Below, piece by piece: positions 34,263 through 43,022 of a stretch of 64,000 nucleotides of DNA. The DNA is taken from NCBI GenBank assembly GCA_030145305.1, contig JAQYVX010000010.1, forward strand, positions 1 through 64,000. The letters are read 5' to 3'. A model generated the notes under the pieces. That model searched no databases, was not told where the DNA came from, and saw only the letters and a list, made by a program, of their open reading frames with translations. Origin of the DNA: Halarcobacter sp. Its GTDB lineage: Bacteria > Campylobacterota > Campylobacteria > Campylobacterales > Arcobacteraceae. The translations under genes and the position numbers were made by a program. Position 1 is the first letter of the stretch. Each line of letters begins with the position of its first letter.

Positions 34263-36725
34263 ATGCCAGATTTTATAAATGAGGGAAAGAAAAAAGATAT
34301 TTTACGTAGTTATAGAGAAATTGATATGCACAAAGAATTAAAAATTCTTTTTGAACATATTCATAAAGAGTATACAAATGTATACATTACTCATGGACCT
34401 GAAGAATATGGTAGAGACCTTATAATTTCTACACAAGGTCCAATGAGAAAAAATAATACTTCAATTGTCGTCAAAATGGATAAACTTTCAGGTAAGAATA
34501 TTGATCCTTCGGTTCATGAGATTAGTATGCAAACAAAACAATCCTTTGAAATTGATTTGAATGTCAAAGACGAAATAGATGTACTTAAAACTGATTTTGT
34601 ATATATTCTTATATTTGGAGAAATTTCAAAACAAGCAAGAATAAATCTAGATATTAGTATAAAAGAATATAAAGGTAGATACAAAATTTATGATATTACA
34701 GATATTACAAAATTATTCACTCAACATTATTCAGAAGTTTTTTTAGGAGCATCCGGGTATGAGGCTCTTAGCAGGAAATTTATTGAACTAGAAGATGTAT
34801 TAAAGCGAAAGAGTAATTTACTTGCAACTAGTTATATTGAGCCAAATTTAAAATCATATGATAGAACAAAACAATTATTAGCATCTACGGGAAAAGTTAA
34901 TAAAGACTCTTTAGTTGAAAATATATTTGGAAAGAAAGAGACAATATCAAGTCTTATAAAAAGAATGTCTTCACATAATATAAATATGTTTATTGATGGA
35001 GGTGCAGGTTCAGGGAAGACAGTTTTTACAATAAAATTAATTCAAAGAATGATAAGTGATGTTATAAATAATATTTCTTCAAAAAAAAGTAAGACTTCTT
35101 CTCCAAAAATAAAAGTTCCCATTCTAATAAGTGCAACATCTTTAAAAAATGGAAATATTAAAAACCTTGAAATAATTATAGAAAAATATTATATTGATGC
35201 ATCTTTTAAACTCGAACCTAGTATTTTAATAATTGATGGATTAGATGAAGTAGCCCAAAAAGATAGAGAATATATTGTTGCTGCAGTAACATCGTACACA
35301 GTAAATAAATGTTCTTTACTTATTACATCAAGGAAAAGTGCTGAGATTAGAGAGCTTTTAACTACTTTTCTACACCTTGAATTATTAGAATTTGAATCTT
35401 CTCAAGTTATTAATTTTATTCAAAAAACACTTCAAGGAAATGAAATTTTAATTCAATCTCTTGTAAAAGGGGTAGAGCAATTAAAAAAACAAATTCCTAT
35501 GTATCCAATGTCTCTTACTCTATTAATTGAAATTGCACAAACACAAAAAGAAGTTCCAGCTTCAATTGCTGAACTTTATTCAAGATATTTAGAATTGGTA
35601 ATTGGAGATAAAAACAATGGAGAGAATAGTATTCATATTCTATTTGAACCAAAAATAAAAGAAGAATTCCTAACTAACCTTGCCTTTGATCTTTTTTATA
35701 AAAATAATGCATCTGTTATAAGTAAATCTAGTTTTGATTCTTATTTAGAAACTTACGTAAAAGAACATTCTCATATTTCTTCTACTGAAGACTTTATGCA
35801 TGATATATCAAGACTATCTATACTTGTTCTTGATAATGATGTGCATTTTTTACATAAATCTTTTTTAGATTACTTTATTGCAAAATATTTCATTAAAGAA
35901 GTTGATTCTATGGAAACTAACGAGCATGAATCTATATATAGATTATATTATAGTTCATTATGGGAAGACGTCACTTTTTTTTACTTTGGTATAAAAAGTA
36001 AAATTTCAAGAATACAAATAGAGAAAATATTGAGTTTTTCAAGAGATGAAATTCAAAAGTCAGGAAAAGAAATAGAAAAATTTGACAATAATTCACAACT
36101 AATAGAATTCTTATCTCAATATCAATTAGGAAGATTGATTCAATATGCTTGGAATACAAAGAACGATGACAAAATATTTGCTATTGAAGTTAGTGCAAAA
36201 GCTTCATTAGAATTAAAAATCGCCATGTATAAATTTCAAAATGAAGATACAGGGATGGAACTTCCTGGAATTGTAAGTGATGTAGCAATGTTACACTTTA
36301 CAGATTTAAACTTTTCAAGTTTATTTCTTGAAAGTCAAGTTACAGAAGTCATAACTAAAACTTTAGAAACACTCAATAACATAGAAGAAGATTCATTTAA
36401 AAAAAATATGGCATTTCAATCAGAATTTTATTTTTCAAATCTTTATATTTTAGCAAATATAAAAAAACTTGATAAAGATTATATCAAATTATTTATATCA
36501 ACACTTATAAAAAATGAATCAAAAATACCCGCTGAATTGTCTCTTCCCCTTTTTGCTTTATTTGACTTATTAAAGAAAAATAGAACTGCAGTTGAAAAAG
36601 ATCAACATGAACAAATCGATAAGATTAGAAAGAAATTAATTAAAAAATATGGTAAATTATCAAATGAGATTTTTATCTTTAAGAATAAAATTCATCAAAG
36701 TAGATTGAAAAAACTAACTAACTAA
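34263..36725 (+). CDS. Nuclease-like domain fused to NACHT NTPase, candidate anti-phage protein
   Basis: An 820-residue soluble protein. Residues about 20-160 look like a restriction-endonuclease fold: GPEEYGRDLII with Asp52, then IVVKMD with Lys71. The usual acidic or Gln residue two before the Lys is replaced by Val, so activity is uncertain. Residues about 240-400 are a NACHT-type STAND NTPase: Walker A GGAGSGKT at 246-253, Walker B ILIIDGLDEV at 321-330 and LLITSRKS at about 352-359. FLHKSFLDYFIAKYF at about 555-570 is the typical NACHT C-terminal helical motif. The remainder is a helical region that probably senses a trigger. Similar effector-NACHT proteins act in bacterial abortive-infection defence. 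It is the only gene of an insertion bounded by direct repeats. Confidence 0.88.
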   Translation: MPDFINEGKKKDILRSYREIDMHKELKILFEHIHKEYTNVYITHGPEEYGRDLIISTQGPMRKNNTSIVVKMDKLSGKNIDPSVHEISMQTKQSFEIDLNVKDEIDVLKTDFVYILIFGEISKQARINLDISIKEYKGRYKIYDITDITKLFTQHYSEVFLGASGYEALSRKFIELEDVLKRKSNLLATSYIEPNLKSYDRTKQLLASTGKVNKDSLVENIFGKKETISSLIKRMSSHNINMFIDGGAGSGKTVFTIKLIQRMISDVINNISSKKSKTSSPKIKVPILISATSLKNGNIKNLEIIIEKYYIDASFKLEPSILIIDGLDEVAQKDREYIVAAVTSYTVNKCSLLITSRKSAEIRELLTTFLHLELLEFESSQVINFIQKTLQGNEILIQSLVKGVEQLKKQIPMYPMSLTLLIEIAQTQKEVPASIAELYSRYLELVIGDKNNGENSIHILFEPKIKEEFLTNLAFDLFYKNNASVISKSSFDSYLETYVKEHSHISSTEDFMHDISRLSILVLDNDVHFLHKSFLDYFIAKYFIKEVDSMETNEHESIYRLYYSSLWEDVTFFYFGIKSKISRIQIEKILSFSRDEIQKSGKEIEKFDNNSQLIEFLSQYQLGRLIQYAWNTKNDDKIFAIEVSAKASLELKIAMYKFQNEDTGMELPGIVSDVAMLHFTDLNFSSLFLESQVTEVITKTLETLNNIEEDSFKKNMAFQSEFYFSNLYILANIKKLDKDYIKLFISTLIKNESKIPAELSLPLFALFDLLKKNRTAVEKDQHEQIDKIRKKLIKKYGKLSNEIFIFKNKIHQSRLKKLTN

Positions 36726-36874
36726 TTATTAAAAAATAGGTCTATCCTTTTAACTAAGTCTAATTTTTCATGTTTATTAGAAGTATCTTTAAGTATGATT
36801 TTAGATTCAGTTAGACCAAGTTTGTCTTGATATTTCTCTGGTATTGCTTTTCTATAGTATTTATATTTGTACAT
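36722..36874 (-). pseudogene. 50-codon ORF resembling the N-terminus of a tyrosine recombinase
   Basis: A short minus-strand frame lies between the NACHT gene and the right repeat. It translates to a 50-residue peptide that starts MYKYKYYRKAIPEKYQDKLG and continues with LTESKIILKDTSNKHEKLDL. The pattern (aromatic strand, R-x-IP, short helix, S/I-L-K-T/D, helix) resembles the N-terminal arm (DUF6538-like) of phage and island integrases. No catalytic domain follows; the frame stops at 36722, overlapping the NACHT stop by 2 nt. The open frame extends about 15 codons upstream of the ATG. It is best read as an integrase remnant, but the match is short and it could be an unrelated small protein. 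Confidence 0.4.
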
Positions 36875-36960
36875 TTTTCTTAAATCTTTTGATTTTAAAA
36901 GTGAACGCAGAAATTTCAGGATTTACAAAAACTAATCTTTAAATAAAGGTTTTAAAATAC

Positions 36961-36984
36961 ATTTTGTGACATTTTAGTATAATA
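36961..36984 (+). repeat. Right copy of the 24-bp direct repeat
   Basis: Identical over 24 bp to 33998-34021. It ends 6 bp before the ATG of the PLP-enzyme gene and provides its likely -10 box. Confidence 0.92.
36978..36983 (+). promoter_or_regulatory. -10 box giving a leaderless transcript
   Basis: TATAAT, preceded by TTTTAG, ends 7 bp before the ATG at 36991. Transcription would start at about 36990, leaving virtually no 5' leader, and no ribosome-binding site is present upstream of the ATG. Confidence 0.6.
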
Positions 36985-36990
36985 ATATTA

Positions 36991-37884
36991 ATGAATTGTA
37001 AAAACTCCCCAATAACAAAAACAAAATTTAGAAATAAGATACTTTATGTAAAAAGAGATGATTTATTACATAAAGATTTCTCAGGAAATAAAGCAAGAAA
37101 ATTTTACTATTTTCTAGAAAATGATTTTCCAAATATCAAAAAAATAGTAAGCTATGGTTCAGCCCAAGCTAACTCTTTATATTCACTTTCAGTTTTAGCA
37201 AAAATAAAAGGAATGAAATTAGATTTTTATGTAAATCATATAAGCTCATTTTTAAAACAAAATCCTCAAGGAAATTATAAAGCAGCCTTAGAAAATGGCG
37301 CGAATATTATTGAAAAAACTGAAAATAATATACAAAGATATATAGAAGAAAATTTGCTAAATGAAGAGACTTTATTTATAGAAGAGGGTGGAAGAGTAAC
37401 TGAAGCCCAATATGGAATAGAAATTTTAGCACAAGAAATTAAACTTTGGGCAGAAGAAAATAATATAAATGATTTCAATAATCTAAAAATCGTGCTTCCA
37501 AGCGGAACAGGAACGACAGCACTTTTTTTGCAAAAGAACCTTCCTTTTGAGGTCTTAAGTGTATCTTGTGTTGGAGGAAGTGAATATTTAAAAAAACAAT
37601 TTTTTCATTTAGAAGAAAATGAAAAATATCATCCTACAATAATAACTATGCCAAAAAAATATCACTTTGGAAAGTTATACAAAGAGTTTTATGAGATTTG
37701 GCAAGAAGTAAAAAATGAGACAAAAATTGAGTTTGATTTACTTTATGACCCTTTAGGTTTTTTAGCTTTAAACACTTTAAAATATTTTGAAGAAAATATT
37801 GAAGAAAATAAAATATTATATATTCATCAAGGTGGTCTTTTAGGAAATGAAACTATGCTTGAAAGATATAAAAGAAAATACTAA
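36991..37884 (+). CDS. PLP-dependent ACC deaminase/D-cysteine desulfhydrase-like enzyme
   Basis: A 297-residue fold-type II PLP enzyme. The motif RDDLLHKDFSGNKARK includes the probable Schiff-base lysine (Lys34), ILPSG-type glycine loop VLPSGTGTT binds the cofactor phosphate, and YGSAQANSLYSLS aligns with the substrate loop. Family members deaminate 1-aminocyclopropane-1-carboxylate or desulfurate D-cysteine; the substrate here is not resolved. No ribosome-binding site precedes the ATG, and its -10 box sits within the right direct repeat, suggesting leaderless translation. It converges with an HPP-family gene, overlapping by 4 nt. Confidence 0.88.
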   Translation: MNCKNSPITKTKFRNKILYVKRDDLLHKDFSGNKARKFYYFLENDFPNIKKIVSYGSAQANSLYSLSVLAKIKGMKLDFYVNHISSFLKQNPQGNYKAALENGANIIEKTENNIQRYIEENLLNEETLFIEEGGRVTEAQYGIEILAQEIKLWAEENNINDFNNLKIVLPSGTGTTALFLQKNLPFEVLSVSCVGGSEYLKKQFFHLEENEKYHPTIITMPKKYHFGKLYKEFYEIWQEVKNETKIEFDLLYDPLGFLALNTLKYFEENIEENKILYIHQGGLLGNETMLERYKRKY

Positions 37885-38456
37885 TTATCACTTAAATGTT
37901 TCTCATTATATTTTTTAAATGATAGAGGATAATACCTATGTGAAGGTATATTATTAACAATTAGAGCAATAACTAATAAAATAAAAGAACCAGATAAAAC
38001 AGGTATAAAAATATACATATAACCTAAGTCATGGATATTAGGACTTCCTATAACTGCAATTAAGGCAGTTGCTCCTCCTGGGGGATGCAAAGTTAAAGTT
38101 ATTTGCATTGCTAAAATTGATAATGAAACAGCTAAAGCAGAACATAAAATTATATTTTCAGGAAAGATTTTAAAAATAGTAACGCCTATAATTGCAGATA
38201 ATAAATGACCTCCAATTAAGTTTCTAGGTTGAGATAAAGGAGAATTAACCGCACCATATATTAATACAGCACTTGCCCCAAAAGAACCTATTATTAAAGA
38301 TAAATCTGTTCCTTTCATAATATCTAAATGAAAAAATGAAATTGCTAATATTCCTGTAAATGAGCCAATCCATGTCCAAAGGATATTTGATATATCAAGA
38401 GGTTCAGAATTTATTTTTTTAAATTTTTTTAAAAATTTCTTTAAGGTTTTTTTCAT
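37881..38456 (-). CDS. HPP-family membrane protein
   Basis: A 191-residue membrane protein with about five helices and the family signature LTLHPPGGATALIAV. HPP proteins are small integral membrane proteins; some plant and cyanobacterial members have been linked to nitrite transport, but function in this phylum is unproven. The N-terminus is strongly basic (MKKTLKKFLKKFKKI). The gene is monocistronic and converges with the PLP-enzyme gene. Confidence 0.88.
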   Translation of the reverse strand: MKKTLKKFLKKFKKINSEPLDISNILWTWIGSFTGILAISFFHLDIMKGTDLSLIIGSFGASAVLIYGAVNSPLSQPRNLIGGHLLSAIIGVTIFKIFPENIILCSALAVSLSILAMQITLTLHPPGGATALIAVIGSPNIHDLGYMYIFIPVLSGSFILLVIALIVNNIPSHRYYPLSFKKYNEKHLSDN

Positions 38457-38685
38457 TTTAGAAGCTACTTTTATTTATTTTTTGTTTACATGAATTTTTG
38501 ATTTTGAGATTATAGCAATTTTTCTTAAATTAATTAAATAAACCAGTTAATTAAAAAAAATAGTAGAAAAGAGTGTTAATATAGTACTAATAAATTTGTC
38601 TTGATTTTAGTCATTAAAAGTTTTACCTTTATTTGGATATAATCTTCAGATTTAGTCATTTACAATAGATATTAGGAAGTTTAAA

Positions 38686-39198
38686 TTGAATAAAAAAAAT
38701 AATATTATTTTAATTGGATTTATGGGAGTTGGAAAAGGAACAGTTGCTAGAGCACTTGTTAATTCTTCTTCATATTTTGCAATTGATACTGATGATTTAA
38801 TAGAAAGTATAGAAAGTACAACTGTTAAAAAGATTTTTAGTATTAAAGGTGAAGCCCATTTTAGAGCTTTAGAAAAAAGATGTGCTTTGTGGCTTGAAAA
38901 TAATGTTGATAATACAATTATTTCTACAGGTGGGGGATTTTTTAAACAAGAAAATATCAGTAGAATTGGAAAAATTATTTACTTAGAATCAAGTTTCGAT
39001 GGTATTTTAAATAGAATAAATAACTCAGAGAATGCAAAAGCAAAACTTAAAAAAAGACCACTACTTCAAGATTTAGATGAGGCAAAAAAACTTTATAATC
39101 AAAGAATTGAAGATTATAAAAAAGTTTCAGATATTACTGTAAATGTTGAAAATAAAGATATGAAAGATATCGTAAAAGAGATATTAGGGAATATATAA
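38686..39198 (+). CDS. aroK: Shikimate kinase
   Basis: A 170-residue P-loop kinase that phosphorylates shikimate in aromatic amino-acid synthesis. Visible motifs are DTDDLIES (shikimate-binding Asp), RALEKRCALWL, ISTGGGFF and KKRPLLQD (lid Arg). The P-loop reads GFMGVGKGTVAR, with Gly in place of the usual Ser/Thr after GK and Thr one position later. It starts at a TTG preceded by AGGAAGT. It shares 1 nt with hisD. Confidence 0.93.
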   Translation: MNKKNNIILIGFMGVGKGTVARALVNSSSYFAIDTDDLIESIESTTVKKIFSIKGEAHFRALEKRCALWLENNVDNTIISTGGGFFKQENISRIGKIIYLESSFDGILNRINNSENAKAKLKKRPLLQDLDEAKKLYNQRIEDYKKVSDITVNVENKDMKDIVKEILGNI

Positions 39199-40496
39199 TG
39201 AAGATAATAAAAACTACAGATTCAAATTTTAAAGAAGAGTTTGAAAATATACAAGCACGCGCAAAAACAGATATTAAAGAAGTATCTAGCATTGTTACAA
39301 ATATAATTGATGAGATTGTAGAAAATGGAAATGAAGCTTTAAAATCTCATATAAAAAAGTTTGATAAATGGGAAGTTAAATCTAATGAAGATTTAATGAT
39401 TTCACAAGATGAAATGAAAGCTGCCTATGAAAATATAAATGATGATTTAAAAAATGCTTTACATACAGCTTACGATAGAATCAAAAATTATCATGAAAAA
39501 CAAATTCCAAAATCTTGGATAGATTTTGAAAAAAATGGAACAATCTTAGGGCAAAAAGTATCTCCTGTAGATAGTGCAGGGCTTTATATTCCAGGTGGAA
39601 AAGCTGCATATCCAAGTTCTCTTTTAATGAATGCAATTCCTGCTATTGTTGCAGGTGTTGAAGAGATTATAGTTTGTACGCCAACTCCAAATAATGAAAT
39701 AAATGAATTATTACTAGCTGCTTGTCATATTTGTAACATTAAAAAAGCTTTTAAAGTGGGAGGAGCAAGTGCTATTGCTGCTTTGGCATATGGAACTGAA
39801 ACTATTCCTAAAGTTGATGTTATAACTGGACCTGGAAATATATTTGTTGCAACTGCTAAAAAATTGGTATTTGGTGAAGTAAATATTGATATGATTGCAG
39901 GACCATCTGAAATTGGAATTTTAAGTGATAGTACTGCAAATCCAAAATACCTAGCAATTGATTTACTTTCTCAAGCAGAGCATGATGAAATGGCTAGTTC
40001 TATTATGATTACTATTGATGAAGAAATAGCAAATAAAACTTCAATTGAAGTTGATAAATATTTGAAAACTTTAAGTAGACGTGAGATTGCAAAAAAATCA
40101 ATTGATGAAAGAGGAGCTATTATTGTAGCCTCTTCTATGGATGAAGCTATTGCTCTTATGAATGAAATTGCTCCTGAACATTTAGAAGTAATGACAGCAA
40201 ATGCTTTTGAACTTTTACCAAAAATCAAACACGCTGGGGCTATTTTCTTAGGTGAAAATACTCCTGAACCAATTGGTGATTATATAGCAGGGCCTAATCA
40301 TACTCTTCCTACTGGAAGTACGGCTAAGTTTTATAGTCCTTTAAATGTAGAGAATTTTATGAAAAAAAGTTCAATTATAAACTTTTCAAAACAAGCAATT
40401 GATGAACTTGGCGAAGCTTGTGCTTTATTAGCTGATACAGAAGGTTTAACAGCTCATGCTGAATCTGTTAGAGTTAGATTAAGAGAAGGAAAGTAA
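39198..40496 (+). CDS. hisD: Histidinol dehydrogenase
   Basis: A 432-residue enzyme for the last two steps of histidine synthesis (histidinol to histidine with NAD). Conserved segments are YIPGGKAAYPSSLLMNAIPA, VDVITGPGNIFVATAKKLVFG, DMIAGPSEIGILSD and LLSQAEHDEMA with the zinc ligands Gln and His, then EHLEVMT and AGPNHTLPT. Length is normal. It overlaps aroK by 1 nt and is followed after 2 bp by a DUF2018 gene, forming a mixed biosynthetic operon. Confidence 0.97.
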   Translation: MKIIKTTDSNFKEEFENIQARAKTDIKEVSSIVTNIIDEIVENGNEALKSHIKKFDKWEVKSNEDLMISQDEMKAAYENINDDLKNALHTAYDRIKNYHEKQIPKSWIDFEKNGTILGQKVSPVDSAGLYIPGGKAAYPSSLLMNAIPAIVAGVEEIIVCTPTPNNEINELLLAACHICNIKKAFKVGGASAIAALAYGTETIPKVDVITGPGNIFVATAKKLVFGEVNIDMIAGPSEIGILSDSTANPKYLAIDLLSQAEHDEMASSIMITIDEEIANKTSIEVDKYLKTLSRREIAKKSIDERGAIIVASSMDEAIALMNEIAPEHLEVMTANAFELLPKIKHAGAIFLGENTPEPIGDYIAGPNHTLPTGSTAKFYSPLNVENFMKKSSIINFSKQAIDELGEACALLADTEGLTAHAESVRVRLREGK

Positions 40497-40498
40497 TT

Positions 40499-40795
40499 AT
40501 GAGCAAAGATTGGTTTTTAGAAGATGAAGATGATATTTTTGTTGGAAGTCCAAAATCTAAATATTTCGATATTTCAAATCAAGCAAACCATGAGATTGTT
40601 GAAGATGAATTTGATAAGCTTTTAGAAAAATTTGCAATTATGGAAATGCTGTTATCAAAAGACCAAGATGTGGATTTTGATATTAATAAAATGATTAGTC
40701 AATATGCTTTTGAGCATGCAGATGAGGTAAATGAAATGAAAAAAGGTTTGTACATAGAACTTACAGGCGATATCGTTTGTAGATTAGATTCATAA
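40499..40795 (+). CDS. DUF2018-family protein
   Basis: A 98-residue soluble acidic protein. The sequence WFLEDEDDIFVGSPKSKYFD and the helical middle part EFDKLLEKFAIMEMLL match the small DUF2018 family found in Campylobacterota, of unknown function. It lies 2 bp after hisD and 9 bp before the polyprenyl synthase gene, clearly within the operon. Confidence 0.85.
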   Translation: MSKDWFLEDEDDIFVGSPKSKYFDISNQANHEIVEDEFDKLLEKFAIMEMLLSKDQDVDFDINKMISQYAFEHADEVNEMKKGLYIELTGDIVCRLDS

Positions 40796-40804
40796 GGTTT
40801 TTAA

Positions 40805-41707
40805 GTGGAAGAATTACAAAAAGTAAAAGAACAAATAAAAAAATTTATAATAGAAGTTGATGATAAAAAAAGCTTAGAGCTTTTGGATTTATTAGCAACA
40901 GGAAAAATGTTAAGATCAAAACTAATTCTTAAAATTGCAGGAATTAGTGAAGAATCAATCAAGTTATGTGCTGTTGTGGAGATGATTCACGCAGCCTCAT
41001 TACTTCATGATGATGTAATAGATGAAGCAGATACAAGAAGAGGAAAACCTTCTATAAATGCACTTTTTGATAATAAAACTTCTATTATGTTTGGGGATAT
41101 TTTATATTCAAAAGCATTTACCCAGCTTAGTCAAATGGATAAAGAGATTGCCTATACAGTCTCAAATGCAGTTACTCTTTTAAGTATTGGAGAAATGGCA
41201 GATGTTGATTTAACTCAAAATTTCAATACTTCATATGATAAATATTTTGATATGATTTATAAAAAAACTGCTTCACTAATTGAAGCTAGTGCAAAAGCTG
41301 CTGCAATTATGGCAGGCTTAGATAAAGACAAATATGCACTTTATGGGAAAAATTTAGGGCTTGCTTTTCAAATGATTGATGATATTTTAGATATTACACA
41401 AGATAGTAAAACTTTAGGAAAACCTGCAATGCTTGATTTTGTAGAAGGAAAAGTAACTATTCCTTATTTACTTTTACATGATAGACTTGAAAAAGAAGAT
41501 AAAGAAAAGTTAAAAGCTTTATATAAAAAACCTTTAAATGAAGAAGAGAGTTCTTGGGTGAAAAATCAAATAGAAAGTACAAAAGCTTTGGAAGACTCTA
41601 TTATAAAAGCAAAAAACTTAGGTCAAGAAGCAATAGCTGCTGTTGAAGATGAAGATAATGAATCACTTGTTTTAATTATGAGTGCAATGATAAATAGAGA
41701 GTTTTAA
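40805..41707 (+). CDS. ispB: Polyprenyl diphosphate synthase
   Basis: A 300-residue trans-isoprenyl diphosphate synthase. The first aspartate-rich motif is LLHDDVIDEADTRRG and the second is QMIDDILDI; GKMLRSKLIL and KTASLIEASAKAAAIM are also typical. These enzymes make the side chain of menaquinone or a related quinone. Chain length is not certain from sequence. It starts at a GTG with AAGG nearby and is followed by hemA after 2 bp. Menaquinone would serve both NapGH and NrfH. Confidence 0.92.
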   Translation: MEELQKVKEQIKKFIIEVDDKKSLELLDLLATGKMLRSKLILKIAGISEESIKLCAVVEMIHAASLLHDDVIDEADTRRGKPSINALFDNKTSIMFGDILYSKAFTQLSQMDKEIAYTVSNAVTLLSIGEMADVDLTQNFNTSYDKYFDMIYKKTASLIEASAKAAAIMAGLDKDKYALYGKNLGLAFQMIDDILDITQDSKTLGKPAMLDFVEGKVTIPYLLLHDRLEKEDKEKLKALYKKPLNEEESSWVKNQIESTKALEDSIIKAKNLGQEAIAAVEDEDNESLVLIMSAMINREF

Positions 41708-41709
41708 TT

Positions 41710-43008
41710 ATGAGTTATTTAGTAATAAGTTTTTCCCATAAGAATACTGATATTCAAACAAGAGAGAAACTTGCCTTTCCTAGTGAAGAAAATAAAGATA
41801 GGTTTTTGAAGCAACTTTTAGAAGATGATATTATAAATGAAGCTATTTTATTATCAACCTGTAATAGAGTTGAGATTATAACAGCTGTTTCATACACAGA
41901 AACAGCCGCAAAATCAATTATCAAAAAGTTGTCAAAATATTCAGGGATTGATTTTGATGATTTATATGAAAGAGCAGATATATATGAACATAATGGTGCA
42001 GTTCATCATCTTTTTTCAGTAGCCTCAGCTCTTGATTCTTTAGTAATTGGTGAAACACAAATTGTAGGACAATTAAAAGATGCCTTTAGATTTTCTATTG
42101 CAAAAAAATATTGTGAGCAAAAGTTACCTCGAGCTTTACATTACTCTTTCAAATGTGCAGCAGCGGTTAGAAATGCTACAAGCTTAGGAACAGGTTCTGT
42201 TTCAGTAGCTTCAACAGCAGTTGCAAGAGCAAAAGAAATTATAGGTAATACCTGTGGAGTTAAAGCTCTTGTAATTGGGGCAGGAGAAATGAGTGAGCTT
42301 ACTATTAAGCATCTTTTATCTTCAGGCTTTGATGTTGTTTTAACAAGTAGAGATACAAGAAAAGCACAGATATTAGCAGATACTTATGAGCAGCATGTGG
42401 CTGTTGAAGAGTATTCAAAATTGCAAGATTTATTAAATGAAATACCTGTAATGATAACAGCAACTGCCGCTCCTTATCCAATAATAACACAAGATATAGT
42501 TCAAGAATGTGATTTTGAAAGATATTGGTTTGATATAGCAGTTCCAAGAGATATAGCTGATATTGAATCTGATAAATTAATGGTTTATTCAGTTGATGAT
42601 TTACAAGATATTGTTGATTCTAATATGAGTTTAAGAGCAGAGCAAGCGAAGACTGCATATTCAATTGTAAATAAAATGTCTTTAGAATTTTTCGAGTGGT
42701 TAAAATCACTTGAAGTAGAACCTGTAATAAAACATATGTATACAAAAGGTCACGAAATAATTGATAAAAAAATACAAACAGCTATAAAAAAAGGTTTTAT
42801 AAATCGTGAAGATGAAGAAAATATTAAAAAACTTTGTGAAACTGTTATAACTGAGTATTTACATCAACCCTCAAAAAAATTAAAATGTATTTCAAAAGAT
42901 ATGGAATGTGACATGATAGTTGGAACAGTTCAATCAATCTTTGGATTAAAATCAGACGTAAATATGCTAAATAAGTATAAATGCGATCATGTAGAAGAAA
43001 ACAAATAA
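41710..43008 (+). CDS. hemA: Glutamyl-tRNA reductase
   Basis: A 432-residue enzyme that reduces glutamyl-tRNA to glutamate-1-semialdehyde, the first step in tetrapyrrole synthesis. The catalytic cysteine is in ILLSTCNRVEI, the SVASALDSLVIGETQIVGQ and FKCAAAVRNATSLGTGSVSV segments follow, and ALVIGAGEMSELT is the NADPH-binding loop. The C-terminal dimerisation helix is present. It lies 2 bp after the polyprenyl synthase gene and 14 bp before proS. Confidence 0.96.
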   Translation: MSYLVISFSHKNTDIQTREKLAFPSEENKDRFLKQLLEDDIINEAILLSTCNRVEIITAVSYTETAAKSIIKKLSKYSGIDFDDLYERADIYEHNGAVHHLFSVASALDSLVIGETQIVGQLKDAFRFSIAKKYCEQKLPRALHYSFKCAAAVRNATSLGTGSVSVASTAVARAKEIIGNTCGVKALVIGAGEMSELTIKHLLSSGFDVVLTSRDTRKAQILADTYEQHVAVEEYSKLQDLLNEIPVMITATAAPYPIITQDIVQECDFERYWFDIAVPRDIADIESDKLMVYSVDDLQDIVDSNMSLRAEQAKTAYSIVNKMSLEFFEWLKSLEVEPVIKHMYTKGHEIIDKKIQTAIKKGFINREDEENIKKLCETVITEYLHQPSKKLKCISKDMECDMIVGTVQSIFGLKSDVNMLNKYKCDHVEENK

Positions 43009-43022
43009 TAGGATTAAAATAA

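Noticed and set aside
33998-36984. Insertion sequence or transposon as the source of the direct repeats
   Set aside because: No transposase and no terminal inverted repeats were found, and 24 bp is too long for typical target duplications.
37881-38456. HPP protein as a nitrite transporter serving the nrf system
   Set aside because: Only distant plant and cyanobacterial precedent; the gene is 30 kb away and lacks the shared operator.
38601-38614. TTGATTTTAGTCAT upstream of aroK resembles the nap/nrf operator
   Set aside because: The half-sites do not match perfectly (TTGAT and GTCAT), the target genes are biosynthetic or of unknown role, and there is no clear -10 box at the class II distance.
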